Positions 1 to 7,425 of a stretch of DNA of 64,000 nt are shown here, piece after piece. The DNA comes from Microtetraspora sp. NBRC 13810. Lineage in GTDB: Bacteria; Actinomycetota; Actinomycetes; Streptosporangiales; Streptosporangiaceae. The position numbers and the translations under genes were made by a program. Every line of letters starts with the position of its first letter. Positions within the stretch are counted from its first letter, which is position 1. The notes beneath the pieces were generated by a model that did not search any database, was not told the origin of the DNA, and worked only from the letters and a program-made list of their open reading frames with translations. The DNA is taken from NCBI RefSeq assembly GCF_030268685.1, contig NZ_BSRQ01000032.1, positions 1-64,000 on the forward strand. The letters run 5' to 3'.

Positions 1-1
1 C

Positions 2-475
2 GCGAAGGGCTACTACACGCCCGGGTCACCGGCCGCGCCCATCAACGGCTCCCAGGCGTTCTCCGCGACCGGAATCTACTCCACCGTGGACGACATCGCC
101 CGCTGGGACCGGTCCTTCGGCGCATACAAGGTCGCGCCACCCGCCACCGTCAAACAGGCGTTCACGCCCCAGGCGCCATGCCCCGCCAACGGCTGCCTCA
201 ACCTGCCGTCAACCGCGTACGCCTTCGGCTGGGCCGTCGACCGGCTCCACGGGCACCGGCTCCGCTACCACCACGGACTTCTGCAGGGCTACGCGGCAAT
301 CAACATGTACCTCCCCGATGACGACATCGCGGTTGTCGTGCTCAGCAACGTGCAGGACACCGACACTTACGGCATCGGCCGGCACCTCGCCACGATGGCC
401 CTCAAGTCTGCGGTCACAGACAGGAATACACGCGGGACGATCCAGGGGCTGTCGCATCAGGCGAGTCGTGGGTGA
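2..475 (+). CDS. Serine hydrolase (beta-lactamase/class C family), C-terminal part only
   Basis: The reading frame is open from the window edge, so the N-terminus is missing. The visible 157 residues resemble the C-terminal half of penicillin-binding-protein/class C beta-lactamase-like serine hydrolases. They include a 'G-I-Y-S-T-V-D-D-I-A-R-W' segment, which in this family follows the active-site lobe, and a YAFGW stretch. The HHG in 'YHHGLLQGY' sits where the family has its conserved HxG triad motif. The SxxK and YxN motifs would lie upstream and cannot be seen. Such proteins are usually periplasmic or secreted esterases or peptidases. The GTG at 86 is an internal valine codon, not the start. 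The family call is moderately certain; the substrate is unknown. Confidence 0.6.
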   Translation, partial: AKGYYTPGSPAAPINGSQAFSATGIYSTVDDIARWDRSFGAYKVAPPATVKQAFTPQAPCPANGCLNLPSTAYAFGWAVDRLHGHRLRYHHGLLQGYAAINMYLPDDDIAVVVLSNVQDTDTYGIGRHLATMALKSAVTDRNTRGTIQGLSHQASRG

Positions 476-568
476 ATGTCCCTGCCTGTGATATGAAGAG
501 CTTCGCCAGGCCACATTCGTACGCCACTTTCCCGCACGTGACCAGCGGCCGGTTGGAGTAACACATCG

Positions 569-1537
569 ATGATGGAAAGAGCCTTCGACAGTGAGACTCT
601 GCCGTTGTCGGACCGCTTGAACGCCTGGGACGACTTGATGTCCCGCACGCATGTCCCCACCGTGTTCAGCGTTGAACGCACAGTCGCCTTTCGGGCGGCG
701 CTACGGGTGATGGATCTGGGCGCGGTGCAGGTGACCGGGATGACATATTCGACGTTACGGTCGCAGCGGACACCGAAGCTGATCCGGCGCTCCGATCCCG
801 AGCTGTACGCGATTCAGCTCGTCACACGGGGAGGTCAGCACCTCGGCCAGAACAACCGGGTGGCCACGCTCGGCGCGAATGACCTGGCGATGTACTGCTC
901 ATTCCGGCCCTTCGACACCTGGATCGAGGCCGGTGACGGCACGGTCGCCTCCATGGTGGCGCAGATTCCGCGGGCACTGCTGCCGTTTCCCGACAACAAG
1001 CTCGACGGGCTGCTGGCCAGGCCCATGTCCGCACAGGAGGGAATCGGCGCCCTGGTCGCGGCCTTCCTCACCCACCTGGACGGCGATACAGGCCCTTATC
1101 GGCCCATGGACGGCTCTCGCCTGGGCATGGTGCTGATCGACCTGATTGCCGCGCTGCTGGCCCATCACCTCGAATCCGACCACGCGTTACCAGGGGGGTC
1201 ACGCCGGCGCGCCCTGTTCCTGGAAGTCCGGGCGTTCATCCTCCGGAATCTCGGCGATCCCCACCTGTCCCCGGACGGCATCGCCGCCGCGCACCATATT
1301 TCTCTTCGCTATCTGCAACGCCTGTTCCAGCAGCACGGGCTCAGTGTGAGCGCATGGATCAGGGAACAACGGCTGGAACGCTGCCGGCGCGATCTGGTGG
1401 ATCCCGCCCTCGGCGCCCACCCCGTCCACGCCATCGCCGCTCGGTGGGGATTTCCGCACCCCCAGCACTTCAGCCGTGCCTTCCATCATGCTTATGGGGT
1501 GTCGCCACGCGACTACCGGCATCTGTCGATGCCGTAG
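569..1537 (+). CDS. AraC-family transcriptional regulator (copy A)
   Basis: A 322-residue regulator. The N-terminal ~200 residues match the AraC-binding-like domain of the 'AraC-like ligand binding' type. Residues ~215-320 hold two helix-turn-helix motifs ending in the typical 'HFSRAFHHAYGVSPRDYR' signature. It probably activates or represses a nearby catabolic operon by binding a small effector; the effector cannot be told from sequence. ATG 569 is followed directly by another ATG at 572, so either could start translation. The protein is closely similar along its whole length to the convergent regulator at 1553-2527: it shares SLRYLQRLFQQHG, SVSAWIREQRLER and HPVHAI. The two are therefore a recent paralogue pair. 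Only 15 bp separate their stop codons. Confidence 0.9.
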   Translation: MMERAFDSETLPLSDRLNAWDDLMSRTHVPTVFSVERTVAFRAALRVMDLGAVQVTGMTYSTLRSQRTPKLIRRSDPELYAIQLVTRGGQHLGQNNRVATLGANDLAMYCSFRPFDTWIEAGDGTVASMVAQIPRALLPFPDNKLDGLLARPMSAQEGIGALVAAFLTHLDGDTGPYRPMDGSRLGMVLIDLIAALLAHHLESDHALPGGSRRRALFLEVRAFILRNLGDPHLSPDGIAAAHHISLRYLQRLFQQHGLSVSAWIREQRLERCRRDLVDPALGAHPVHAIAARWGFPHPQHFSRAFHHAYGVSPRDYRHLSMP

Positions 1538-1552
1538 GCTCTGCGCCGTTGA

Positions 1553-2527
1553 TCAGGTGACCGGCCGGAAAAGGTGCCGGTAGCCACGCGGTGAGATGCC
1601 GTATGCGGCGCGAAACGCGCGGCTGAAGGCCGCTGGATGGGTGAATCCCCAGCGAGCACTGATGGCGTGGACAGGATGAGAGACCAGCGCCGGATCTGCG
1701 AGGTCACGTCGAGCGCGTTCGAGGCGTTGCTCACGAATCCATGCGCTCACACTGTTGCCGTGCTGCTGAAAAAGACGCTGCAGGTAACGAAGAGAAACAT
1801 GGTGGGACGAGGCGACACGGCCCGGAGACAGGTCGGGATCTCCCAGGTTCTCCACGATGAACGCACGGACCTGCGCGATCAGGGCTCGTTCACGTGTTTC
1901 CGCCGGCAGGTTGTTCTCGGCGTCAAGATGGTGCGCGAGCAGAGCCGTGATCAGATCCAACGTCACCATGCCCAGGCGGGGGGCATCGCCTCGCCGATAC
2001 GAACCGTCGCCGAAGGCGAGTTGGGTGAGGTACGCAGCGAGCAGCCCACCCATTCCGGTCGTGCCAGGCAGCCGGACCGACAGCAGTCGGTCGACCTTGT
2101 TCGCGGGTAACGGCAGAGTATTGCGCGGAAAGTGCGCGACTATACTGCCTCCCGTGCTGCCGGCATCGTCAACTCGAGTCTCGAACGGGCGAGAAGTCGA
2201 GTACAGCACCAACTCGCCTTTCATGAGCATGGCCTCCCGCCCCAACTGGGCGATTCCCTGGCGCCCCGACCTGACAAGCCCGATAACGTAGAGTTCGGGG
2301 TCTGAGCGCCGGATCAAGCCAGGGGGACGGCTGGTGCGCAGAGGCGAGTAGGCCATGGCGGTGATTCTCGCCGGCCCGAAGTCCGACGCCCTGAGCGAGG
2401 CCCGGAAGTTCGCCGGATCATCGACATCGAACACGTTGGGTATCAGCGACCGGGACACAATGTCACACCAGGCGTCCAACCGGTCCGGCCGCGGCAGATC
2501 ATCGCTGTCAAACAGCTTCTCTAGCAT
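1553..2527 (-). CDS. AraC-family transcriptional regulator (copy B)
   Basis: A 324-residue paralogue of the regulator at 569-1537 with the same architecture: an AraC-type ligand-binding N-terminal domain and a C-terminal pair of helix-turn-helix motifs ending 'FSRAFRAAYGISPRGYR'. The start is ATG at 2527, with a weak Shine-Dalgarno-like GTAGGT upstream and a good -10 box (TATACT) about 27 bp before the start codon. It is convergent with copy A and has no other partner gene close by. The helix-turn-helix regions are more alike than the ligand-binding parts, which suggests similar DNA sites but perhaps different effectors (inference). Confidence 0.9.
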   Translation of the reverse strand: MLEKLFDSDDLPRPDRLDAWCDIVSRSLIPNVFDVDDPANFRASLRASDFGPARITAMAYSPLRTSRPPGLIRRSDPELYVIGLVRSGRQGIAQLGREAMLMKGELVLYSTSRPFETRVDDAGSTGGSIVAHFPRNTLPLPANKVDRLLSVRLPGTTGMGGLLAAYLTQLAFGDGSYRRGDAPRLGMVTLDLITALLAHHLDAENNLPAETRERALIAQVRAFIVENLGDPDLSPGRVASSHHVSLRYLQRLFQQHGNSVSAWIREQRLERARRDLADPALVSHPVHAISARWGFTHPAAFSRAFRAAYGISPRGYRHLFRPVT

Positions 2528-2553
2528 GATTGACCTACTTGGCGATCGGAAAC

Positions 2554-2559
2554 AGTATA
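2554..2559 (-). promoter_or_regulatory. Candidate -10 box for AraC copy B
   Basis: On the minus strand this hexamer reads TATACT, a perfect actinobacterial -10 element, 27 bp upstream of the ATG at 2527. No convincing -35 hexamer lies at 16-18 bp. The start point would be near 2547. Confidence 0.45.
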
Positions 2560-2963
2560 GCCTTTGTCACAAACTGCGAACGTCTGCCTTAGTCAGGGAC
2601 ATTCGGCAAAGTCTGCAGCAATTTCGCACGAGCAACTTGTCCTCGTCAAGCGCGACAGGCACAGGCATCCGCTTGGGGATTGACAGTAATGCCGATTCAG
2701 GCCAGGCCGTCGAGGGCCCAGCCGGTCGAAATCCCTCACCCGTGACCACCGCCATCACTCCTGACAAGGACATGGGCGGGCCGCTTGCAGGGTGACGCCG
2801 GTGGGCGGGCCGGGAGGTGCCGTAGGGACTGCCCCGACCTGAACGGGACGGGGTCGGTGTACGGCTCCGTGGAATGTGGGTCGGCGTGGCAGCCTGACAT
2901 TCGGAGGGGCTGTCTCGTCGGTCTGGGGAGGACAGCTGCGACAAGAGGGAAGTCGGCGACACC
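2560..2963. other. Intergenic stretch without a recognised gene
   Basis: About 400 bp between the divergent AraC copy B and the ECF sigma factor. The part up to ~2720 is AT-richer than its surroundings, as expected of regulatory DNA. The open frames across it have no recognisable protein content. I see no strong dyad, tRNA or repeat. Confidence 0.5.
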
Positions 2964-3896
2964 ATGACCACTGCATCCGGGCCAGGGGACGGCGGGCTCG
3001 ATCCGGGTCTGAGCGCGATCATGAGCGAGCGGCGTCAGCTGATCAATCTGGCGTACCGGCTCCTCGGTTCGCTGGCCGATGCCGAGGATGTCGTGCAGGA
3101 GACGTACGCCCGCTGGTATGCCATGTCCCGGCAGCAGCAGGAGGCCATCGAGTCACCCGGTGCCTGGCTGACGCGGGTCGCCGGTCGTGTCTGCCTGGAC
3201 CTGCTCGGCTCGGCCCGGGCCCGGCGGGAGCGCTATGTGGGTGAGTGGATCCCGGAGCCGCTGCCCGACCGTACGGAGTGGAACAACGAGCCGGCCGGCG
3301 CCTCCGCCGATCCGGCCGACCGGGTCACCCTCGACGAGTCGATCAGCATGGCCTTCCTCGTCGTGCTCGAGTCGATGACCCCGGCCGAGCGGGTCGCGTT
3401 CGTCCTGCACGATGTCTTCCGCTACTCCTTCGCCGAGGTGGCCGGGATCGTCGGCCGTACGCCGGCGGCATGTCGCCAACTCGCCTCCTCGGCCCGCCGT
3501 CGCATCCGCGCGTCGCGGGCTCCCGCGACGCCGGCGGCCCCGCGGGCCGGTCTCGTCAGGGACTTCAAGGAGGCGTGGGAGGCGAAGGACATCAACGCCC
3601 TCGTCGGTCTCCTCGCCCCCGACGCCACGGCGGTCGCCGACGGCGGCGGCCTCGCCAGCGCCGCGCTCCACCCGATCGAAGGCGGCCGGCAGATCGCGCG
3701 CAGCTTCGTCGCCATCATCAGCCAGGCGCCCGGCCTCACGGTCCTGGAGCGTACGGTCAACGGTCAGCCCGGTCTGGTGGCTCAGTTCGACGGCGAGACC
3801 GTGGCGGTGATGGCCTTCGAGGTCGCAGGTGACCGGATCAAGCGCATCTGGGCGGTACGCAACCCCGAGAAGCTCCGCTCCTGGACGACGGGCTGA
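2964..3896 (+). CDS. sigJ: ECF41-type RNA polymerase sigma factor (SigJ-like) with SnoaL-like C-terminal domain
   Basis: A 310-residue sigma factor. Region 2 (~22-88) contains 'AYRLLGSLADAEDVVQETYARW'-type sequence, and region 4 (~125-180) contains 'ERVAFVLHDVF' and 'IVGRTPAACRQ'. The C-terminal ~115 residues form a SnoaL-like extension that defines the ECF41 group and tunes its activity without a classical anti-sigma factor. The three ECF41 signatures are recognisable but slightly altered: W-I-P-E-P-L in the linker (~residue 96), D-G-G-G-L near residue 226 (usual DGGGR or K) and N-P-E-K-L near the end (usual NPDKL). The usual neighbour, a carboxymuconolactone-decarboxylase or oxidoreductase gene, is absent; the next gene is a DUF5946 protein. 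ATG 2964 is used because it gives the standard N-terminus. Confidence 0.92.
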   Translation: MTTASGPGDGGLDPGLSAIMSERRQLINLAYRLLGSLADAEDVVQETYARWYAMSRQQQEAIESPGAWLTRVAGRVCLDLLGSARARRERYVGEWIPEPLPDRTEWNNEPAGASADPADRVTLDESISMAFLVVLESMTPAERVAFVLHDVFRYSFAEVAGIVGRTPAACRQLASSARRRIRASRAPATPAAPRAGLVRDFKEAWEAKDINALVGLLAPDATAVADGGGLASAALHPIEGGRQIARSFVAIISQAPGLTVLERTVNGQPGLVAQFDGETVAVMAFEVAGDRIKRIWAVRNPEKLRSWTTG

Positions 3897-4042
3897 CGCC
3901 CGCGGGAGTCGCATGACGCATCCTCTGTGGGCCGTCCTTCCGGCGAAGCGGTCCGCGTCCGCGGCTGCCGAGGGGGGTATGGCGTCCGCGGCTGCCGAAA
4001 CCGCGTCGACAAGGTCGTCGCGGGTCGCCTATGTTTCCGGCC

Positions 4043-4531
4043 ATGACTGACAGCCCCGCTACCGGCCGGTGCGAGTGCGGTGCCGTAGCCGGCCCGCTGG
4101 GCGTGTGCGTGGACTACTACTACGGGATCCTGGCCGAAGAGCAGGCCGATCCCCAGATGTACAGGTGGCACGCACCGGTGGTCTGCGCTTATCTGCTGCA
4201 GCACCCTTCCAGGGGTCATGAGAAGTACCTTGACGTGCAGTTCCGCTGGTTGCAGCTCTACATGGACAAGGGCCTCGACGGGCTGCTTCGCGTACAGGCT
4301 CATCAGGTGGCGCGGAACCGGCACGGGGCGCGGTCGGGCTACGACATGGCGCCGTTCGCGGCGTACGCACCCCTCCCGCCGGGCAAAACTCCCGGGCCCT
4401 TCCGCGCCGCGTTCTCCGGGTTGCCGTTCAGCGACGGGAGTTTCGTGTCCGACGGGCATGTGGCGTACGGATGCCGCATCGAAGCCATCGTCGAAGCGAC
4501 CGTGGAGTCCTGGCTGTCCGTCCAGGACTGA
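4043..4531 (+). CDS. DUF5946-type conserved protein
   Basis: A 162-residue cytoplasmic protein of unknown function. It has the pattern I associate with DUF5946: an early C-x-C-G-A cysteine pair, a third cysteine 8 residues on, an acidic 'LAEEQADPQMY' helix, then 'VVCAYLLQHPSRGHEKYLDVQ'. The clustered Cys and His residues suggest a metal site, but no function is established. I prefer ATG 4043 (M-T-D-S-P-A-T) to the in-frame ATG at 4031, which only adds MFPA. It lies 146 bp downstream of the ECF41 sigma factor and might be one of its targets (inference). The family assignment is from memory of the motif and is moderately sure. Confidence 0.6.
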   Translation: MTDSPATGRCECGAVAGPLGVCVDYYYGILAEEQADPQMYRWHAPVVCAYLLQHPSRGHEKYLDVQFRWLQLYMDKGLDGLLRVQAHQVARNRHGARSGYDMAPFAAYAPLPPGKTPGPFRAAFSGLPFSDGSFVSDGHVAYGCRIEAIVEATVESWLSVQD

Positions 4532-4769
4532 CGCACCGCGGTCGCCGGGGCGAGGCGGTGGCGAGAGGGGCTGGAGGGGCCAGGTATCCCAGAGTTGTCC
4601 CAGTGGGGTGGCCGGAGGGCAGGTCACGAGGGGTGCGGGCGTCCCAGCTTCCCATTTCGCGGGTCCGTCTTGTGCGGGCGGTGAGGGCGTCGGCAAGATC
4701 GTTGCCGGTGCGGGGACGGGACACGGGAGTGCTGCGGCTCGCGAGGTCCCGTCCCCCGTCCCGTCTCCG

Positions 4770-4822
4770 GTTCCGCGCAGTGTCCGCATAGCGTCCGCGC
4801 AGTGTCCGCGCAGCGTCCGCGA
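4770..4822. repeat. Eleven-bp tandem repeat, about 4.8 copies
   Basis: Five head-to-tail imperfect copies of GTGTCCGCGCA begin at 4770, 4780, 4791, 4802 and 4813. The unit equals about one DNA helical turn. The array sits ~80 bp upstream of the small secreted protein gene at 4905, within a 373-bp region (4532-4904) that otherwise holds no gene I can support. Confidence 0.8.
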
Positions 4823-4904
4823 TCTTCTCGGAGCGCCCGCGGAAGGCGGAACACCCGCGGAACGCGGAACCTCTCTATTTCTACGGATCCTTTTGGGAGC
4901 TTTC

Positions 4905-5330
4905 ATGGCGGTTATTCGTCGCCGAGGTGTCGCCGTACTCGCCGGGGCGTTGCTGGCCCTGCCGATGCTGGCTCTTACGGCGCCGGCCGCGTCGGCCGAC
5001 ACCAACTGCGGTAGCTGGCCGGGGAACAGCATCGCCAACCATGACGTCACGTCCAGGACGATCACGCATGGCGGGCGTACGGTGAAGATCGCTCTGGTGA
5101 ACCAGCGGTTGAGCGACCACTCCTTCGCGGCCGTGCGCGATGGTTACAAGGACGGCGACCAGACCTGGGTCGACCGGTCCTCCAACGGTGGGGCGTCGTG
5201 GACGCAGTGCGGGCCTTTCAACAACAAGTTCTCCAACGACCTGCTGAACGAGGGCTACCACATGCGGGCGTGCGTCCGTTTCAACGGGGCGAGCTTCTGC
5301 ACGGGATGGTATTTCGACCATGTGGAGTAA
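4905..5330 (+). CDS. Small secreted protein of unknown function
   Basis: A 141-residue exported protein. It begins with a textbook signal peptide: basic 'VIRRRG', then a hydrophobic 'AVLAGALLALPMLALTAPA' core, and an A-S-A cleavage site near residue 31. The mature ~110 residues contain four cysteines (two C-G/C-V pairs likely forming disulfides) and aromatic motifs such as 'NGGASWTQCGPF'. I do not recognise the family. The start at ATG 4905 is supported by GGGAG five bases upstream and by the signal peptide. A longer in-frame extension back to 4218 runs antisense-like through the DUF5946 gene and is rejected. Confidence 0.8.
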   Translation: MAVIRRRGVAVLAGALLALPMLALTAPAASADTNCGSWPGNSIANHDVTSRTITHGGRTVKIALVNQRLSDHSFAAVRDGYKDGDQTWVDRSSNGGASWTQCGPFNNKFSNDLLNEGYHMRACVRFNGASFCTGWYFDHVE

Positions 5331-5602
5331 GTGACCCCTCTCCCCATCGTCACTGAGGATCGTCGGACGCGGCCGGACCGGGTGGCCCGGCCGCACCGGG
5401 ACGTCGTGCCCGCCCGGACCGGGACGGCGGGCGCTCGAAGACGGTCCGGTGGGGTGATCCGGATCGAACGTCTGCCCGGTTGATCCGCATGTCGCGATCT
5501 TCTTTAGAACGCATGAGCGGTTGGGCGACGATTTCGGCCGCCGAGCGGAGTCTTACCCTTGTCACCGCGACCGCGGACGACCACAAGGAAGGACGAGCGG
5601 TT

Positions 5603-6412
5603 ATGACCACCACCCATATCCTCGACATCCCGGACGGGCGCCTGTACTACGAGGTCCGCGGGTCGGGCCCGCTGCTGCTCGTCATGGGTTCGCCCATGGC
5701 CGCCGCGGACTTCGCCTCGCTCGCCGACGCGCTGGCCGGCGAGCACACCGTCGTGACCCACGACCCGCGGGGCATCTCGGGCAGCACGCTGAACGATCCG
5801 GAGCAGGACTCCACCCCCGACCTGCGGGCGGACGACATGGCCGCGCTGCTGGACGCGCTCGGCGCCGAGTCGGCCGACGTGTTCGGCAGCAGCGGCGGCG
5901 CGGTGACCGGGCTCGCGCTGGCGACCCGGCATCCTGGGCGGGTGCGTACGCTCGTCGCGCACGAGCCGCCGCTGCTGGAGCTGCTCCCGGACGCCGCCGA
6001 CCGGCGCGCCAAGGTGGACGACATCGTCGAGACGTTCCACCGGGAGGGACCGGGCGCCGCCTGGATGAAGTTCATGATCAGCGCCGGGTTCGACCTGGCG
6101 GACGCGGACGCCCCGGCCGCGCCGCCCGGGGAGCCCTCGGCGCAGGCCCTCGCCGACTCGGCCCGCTTCTTCGCCCACGAGATCCAGGGCACCACCCGCT
6201 ACGTGCCCGACATCGCGGCGCTGAAGGCCGGTCCGGCCAGGATCGTCGTCGGCATCGGCGCCGCCTCGGCCGGCCTGCTCACCGTGGACACATCCACGGC
6301 GCTGGCCGGGCTGCTCGGCACGGCGCCGGTGGAGTTCCCCGGGGACCACGGCGGCTTCATGGGGCAGCCCGGGGAGTTCGCCGAGACGCTGCGCAAGACG
6401 CTCGCGGGTTAG
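5603..6412 (+). CDS. Alpha/beta hydrolase fold protein
   Basis: A 269-residue soluble hydrolase. It shows the oxyanion segment 'VMGSPMA' near residue 28, 'THDPRGISGS' near 52, the nucleophile elbow G-S-S-G-G around Ser97, and a C-terminal 'GDHGGFMGQP' that supplies the catalytic histidine. The family includes esterases, lactonases and epoxide hydrolases; the substrate cannot be predicted. ATG 5603 is chosen because AAGGAAGGA lies nine bases upstream and the protein then starts just before the first beta strand. The gene is monocistronic and is followed by a strong hairpin at 6435-6465. Confidence 0.9.
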   Translation: MTTTHILDIPDGRLYYEVRGSGPLLLVMGSPMAAADFASLADALAGEHTVVTHDPRGISGSTLNDPEQDSTPDLRADDMAALLDALGAESADVFGSSGGAVTGLALATRHPGRVRTLVAHEPPLLELLPDAADRRAKVDDIVETFHREGPGAAWMKFMISAGFDLADADAPAAPPGEPSAQALADSARFFAHEIQGTTRYVPDIAALKAGPARIVVGIGAASAGLLTVDTSTALAGLLGTAPVEFPGDHGGFMGQPGEFAETLRKTLAG

Positions 6413-6434
6413 GCCGTCCCTCGCCCGCTCCCCT

Positions 6435-6465
6435 GACGGGGGGCGGGCGGTGACCGCCCCCCGTC
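6435..6465 (+). terminator. Perfect 12-bp G+C hairpin after the hydrolase gene
   Basis: GACGGGGGGCGG (6435-6446) pairs without mismatch with CCGCCCCCCGTC (6454-6465) around a 7-base loop, 22 bp after the hydrolase stop. There is no U-tract, which is common for actinomycete terminators. Confidence 0.65.
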
Positions 6466-6472
6466 GCGGAAG

Positions 6473-6693
6473 CGAACGGTGCGCCTCGGTCGCAGGGGCG
6501 GGGGCGGGGCGCACCTGGAACGGCTCGCCTCAGTCGCGGGGGCGCGGCGGAACTGGAACGGCGCGTCTCAGTCGCGGGGGCACAGCGGACCTGGAACGGC
6601 TCGCCCCAGTCACAGGGGCCGGGGGCGCGGCGGAACTGGAACGGCTCGCCTCAGTCGCGGGGGCCGGGGGCGCGGCGGAACTGGAACGGCTCG
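6473..6693. repeat. Tandem duplication of the 3' end of the SDR gene
   Basis: Six imperfect copies of a 38-45 bp block run from the 3' end of the SDR gene into the flanking DNA. The element CTGGAACGGC recurs at 6515, 6553, 6591, 6636 and 6681, giving periods of 38, 38, 45 and 45. A degraded sixth copy lies near 6473. Read on the minus strand, each block encodes the SDR C-terminus (E-P-F-Q-F-R-R-A-P) and its TGA stop. Only the copy ending at 6651 belongs to the gene; the others are noncoding duplicates behind it. Confidence 0.85.
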
Positions 6694-7400
6694 CTCTCCC
6701 GGCCCGAGACGACGTACCAGCATTCGCCGGTGCCCTCGCTGTCGAGGAGCCGGAAGAAGGCGTCGGCGACGTCGCCTACCTTCATGATGGGGATGCCGAG
6801 TTCCTGGAGCAGCCCCCTGTGGTCGCCGAGGATGGCCGTGTCGGCGAAGGACGGGCACAGCGCCTGGACCTTGACGCCGGCCGGTTCCAGGGCCTCGCCG
6901 AGGGAGCGGACCAGGCCGACGACGGCGTGCTTGTTGGCCGCGTAGATCGGGTCGGACAGGATGCCGACGATGCCGGCCAGGCTGGCGGTGGCGACGATGG
7001 TGCCGCCGGTCGCCTTCAGGGCGGGGAGCGCGGCGTGCGCGCCGAAGACGACGCCGTCGAGGTTGGCGCCCATCGCCAGGCGGTACCTGCCGAGGTCGAA
7101 GTCGTCGCCCAGGCCGCATCCGGTGGCGATGCCGGCGTTGAGGAAGGCGAGGTCGAGCCTGCCGTACCTGCTGGTGGCGGTGGCGACGGCCGCCTCGTTG
7201 TCGGGGAAGGCGGCCACGTCGCAGTGCACGAACGTGCCGCCGATCTCGGCGGCGACGCGCTTGCCCGCCTCGTCGTCGATGTCGGCCACGACGACGCCGG
7301 CGCCGCCGGCGGCGAGGCGGCGGGCTACCTCGGCGCCGATGCCGCTGCCGGCTCCCGTGACGAGAGCGGCCTTCCCTTCGAGCCGGTCACTGCGGATCAC
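6651..7400 (-). CDS. Short-chain dehydrogenase/reductase (SDR)
   Basis: A 249-residue classical SDR. The NAD(P)-binding motif T-G-A-G-S-G-I-G is at residues 15-22. An aspartate that favours NAD follows in 'VVVADIDDE'. 'LNAGIA' stands for NAG, serine is in 'TASLAG', and the catalytic Y-A-A-N-K follows. The likely role is oxidation or reduction of an alcohol or ketone, probably linked to fatty-acid or terpenoid breakdown with the acyl-CoA dehydrogenase encoded 25 bp upstream. The start is GTG at 7400, preceded by AGGAGGA; longer in-frame extensions overlap the dehydrogenase and lack family similarity. Its 3' end is reiterated downstream (see the repeat at 6473-6693). Confidence 0.93.
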   Translation of the reverse strand: MIRSDRLEGKAALVTGAGSGIGAEVARRLAAGGAGVVVADIDDEAGKRVAAEIGGTFVHCDVAAFPDNEAAVATATSRYGRLDLAFLNAGIATGCGLGDDFDLGRYRLAMGANLDGVVFGAHAALPALKATGGTIVATASLAGIVGILSDPIYAANKHAVVGLVRSLGEALEPAGVKVQALCPSFADTAILGDHRGLLQELGIPIMKVGDVADAFFRLLDSEGTGECWYVVSGRESEPFQFRRAPGPRD

Positions 7401-7425
7401 AGCCGTCCTCCTCTGCCGTGGCCCG

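Noticed and set aside
4218-4904. N-terminal extension of the secreted protein at 4905
   Set aside because: The added 229 residues overlap DUF5946 out of frame, and the signal peptide begins exactly at ATG 4905 behind GGGAG.
3782-5065. 427-codon minus-strand frame opposite sigJ and DUF5946
   Set aside because: It is Pro/Arg-rich with no family match and is antisense to three supported genes.
5350-5628. Minus-strand 92-codon frame between the secreted protein and hydrolase
   Set aside because: No ribosome-binding site or domain; it overlaps the hydrolase start and its probable promoter.
6473-6693. Possible CRISPR-like repeat array
   Set aside because: The repeats are contiguous copies of the SDR gene end without unique spacers, and no cas gene is near. 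It is a tandem duplication.
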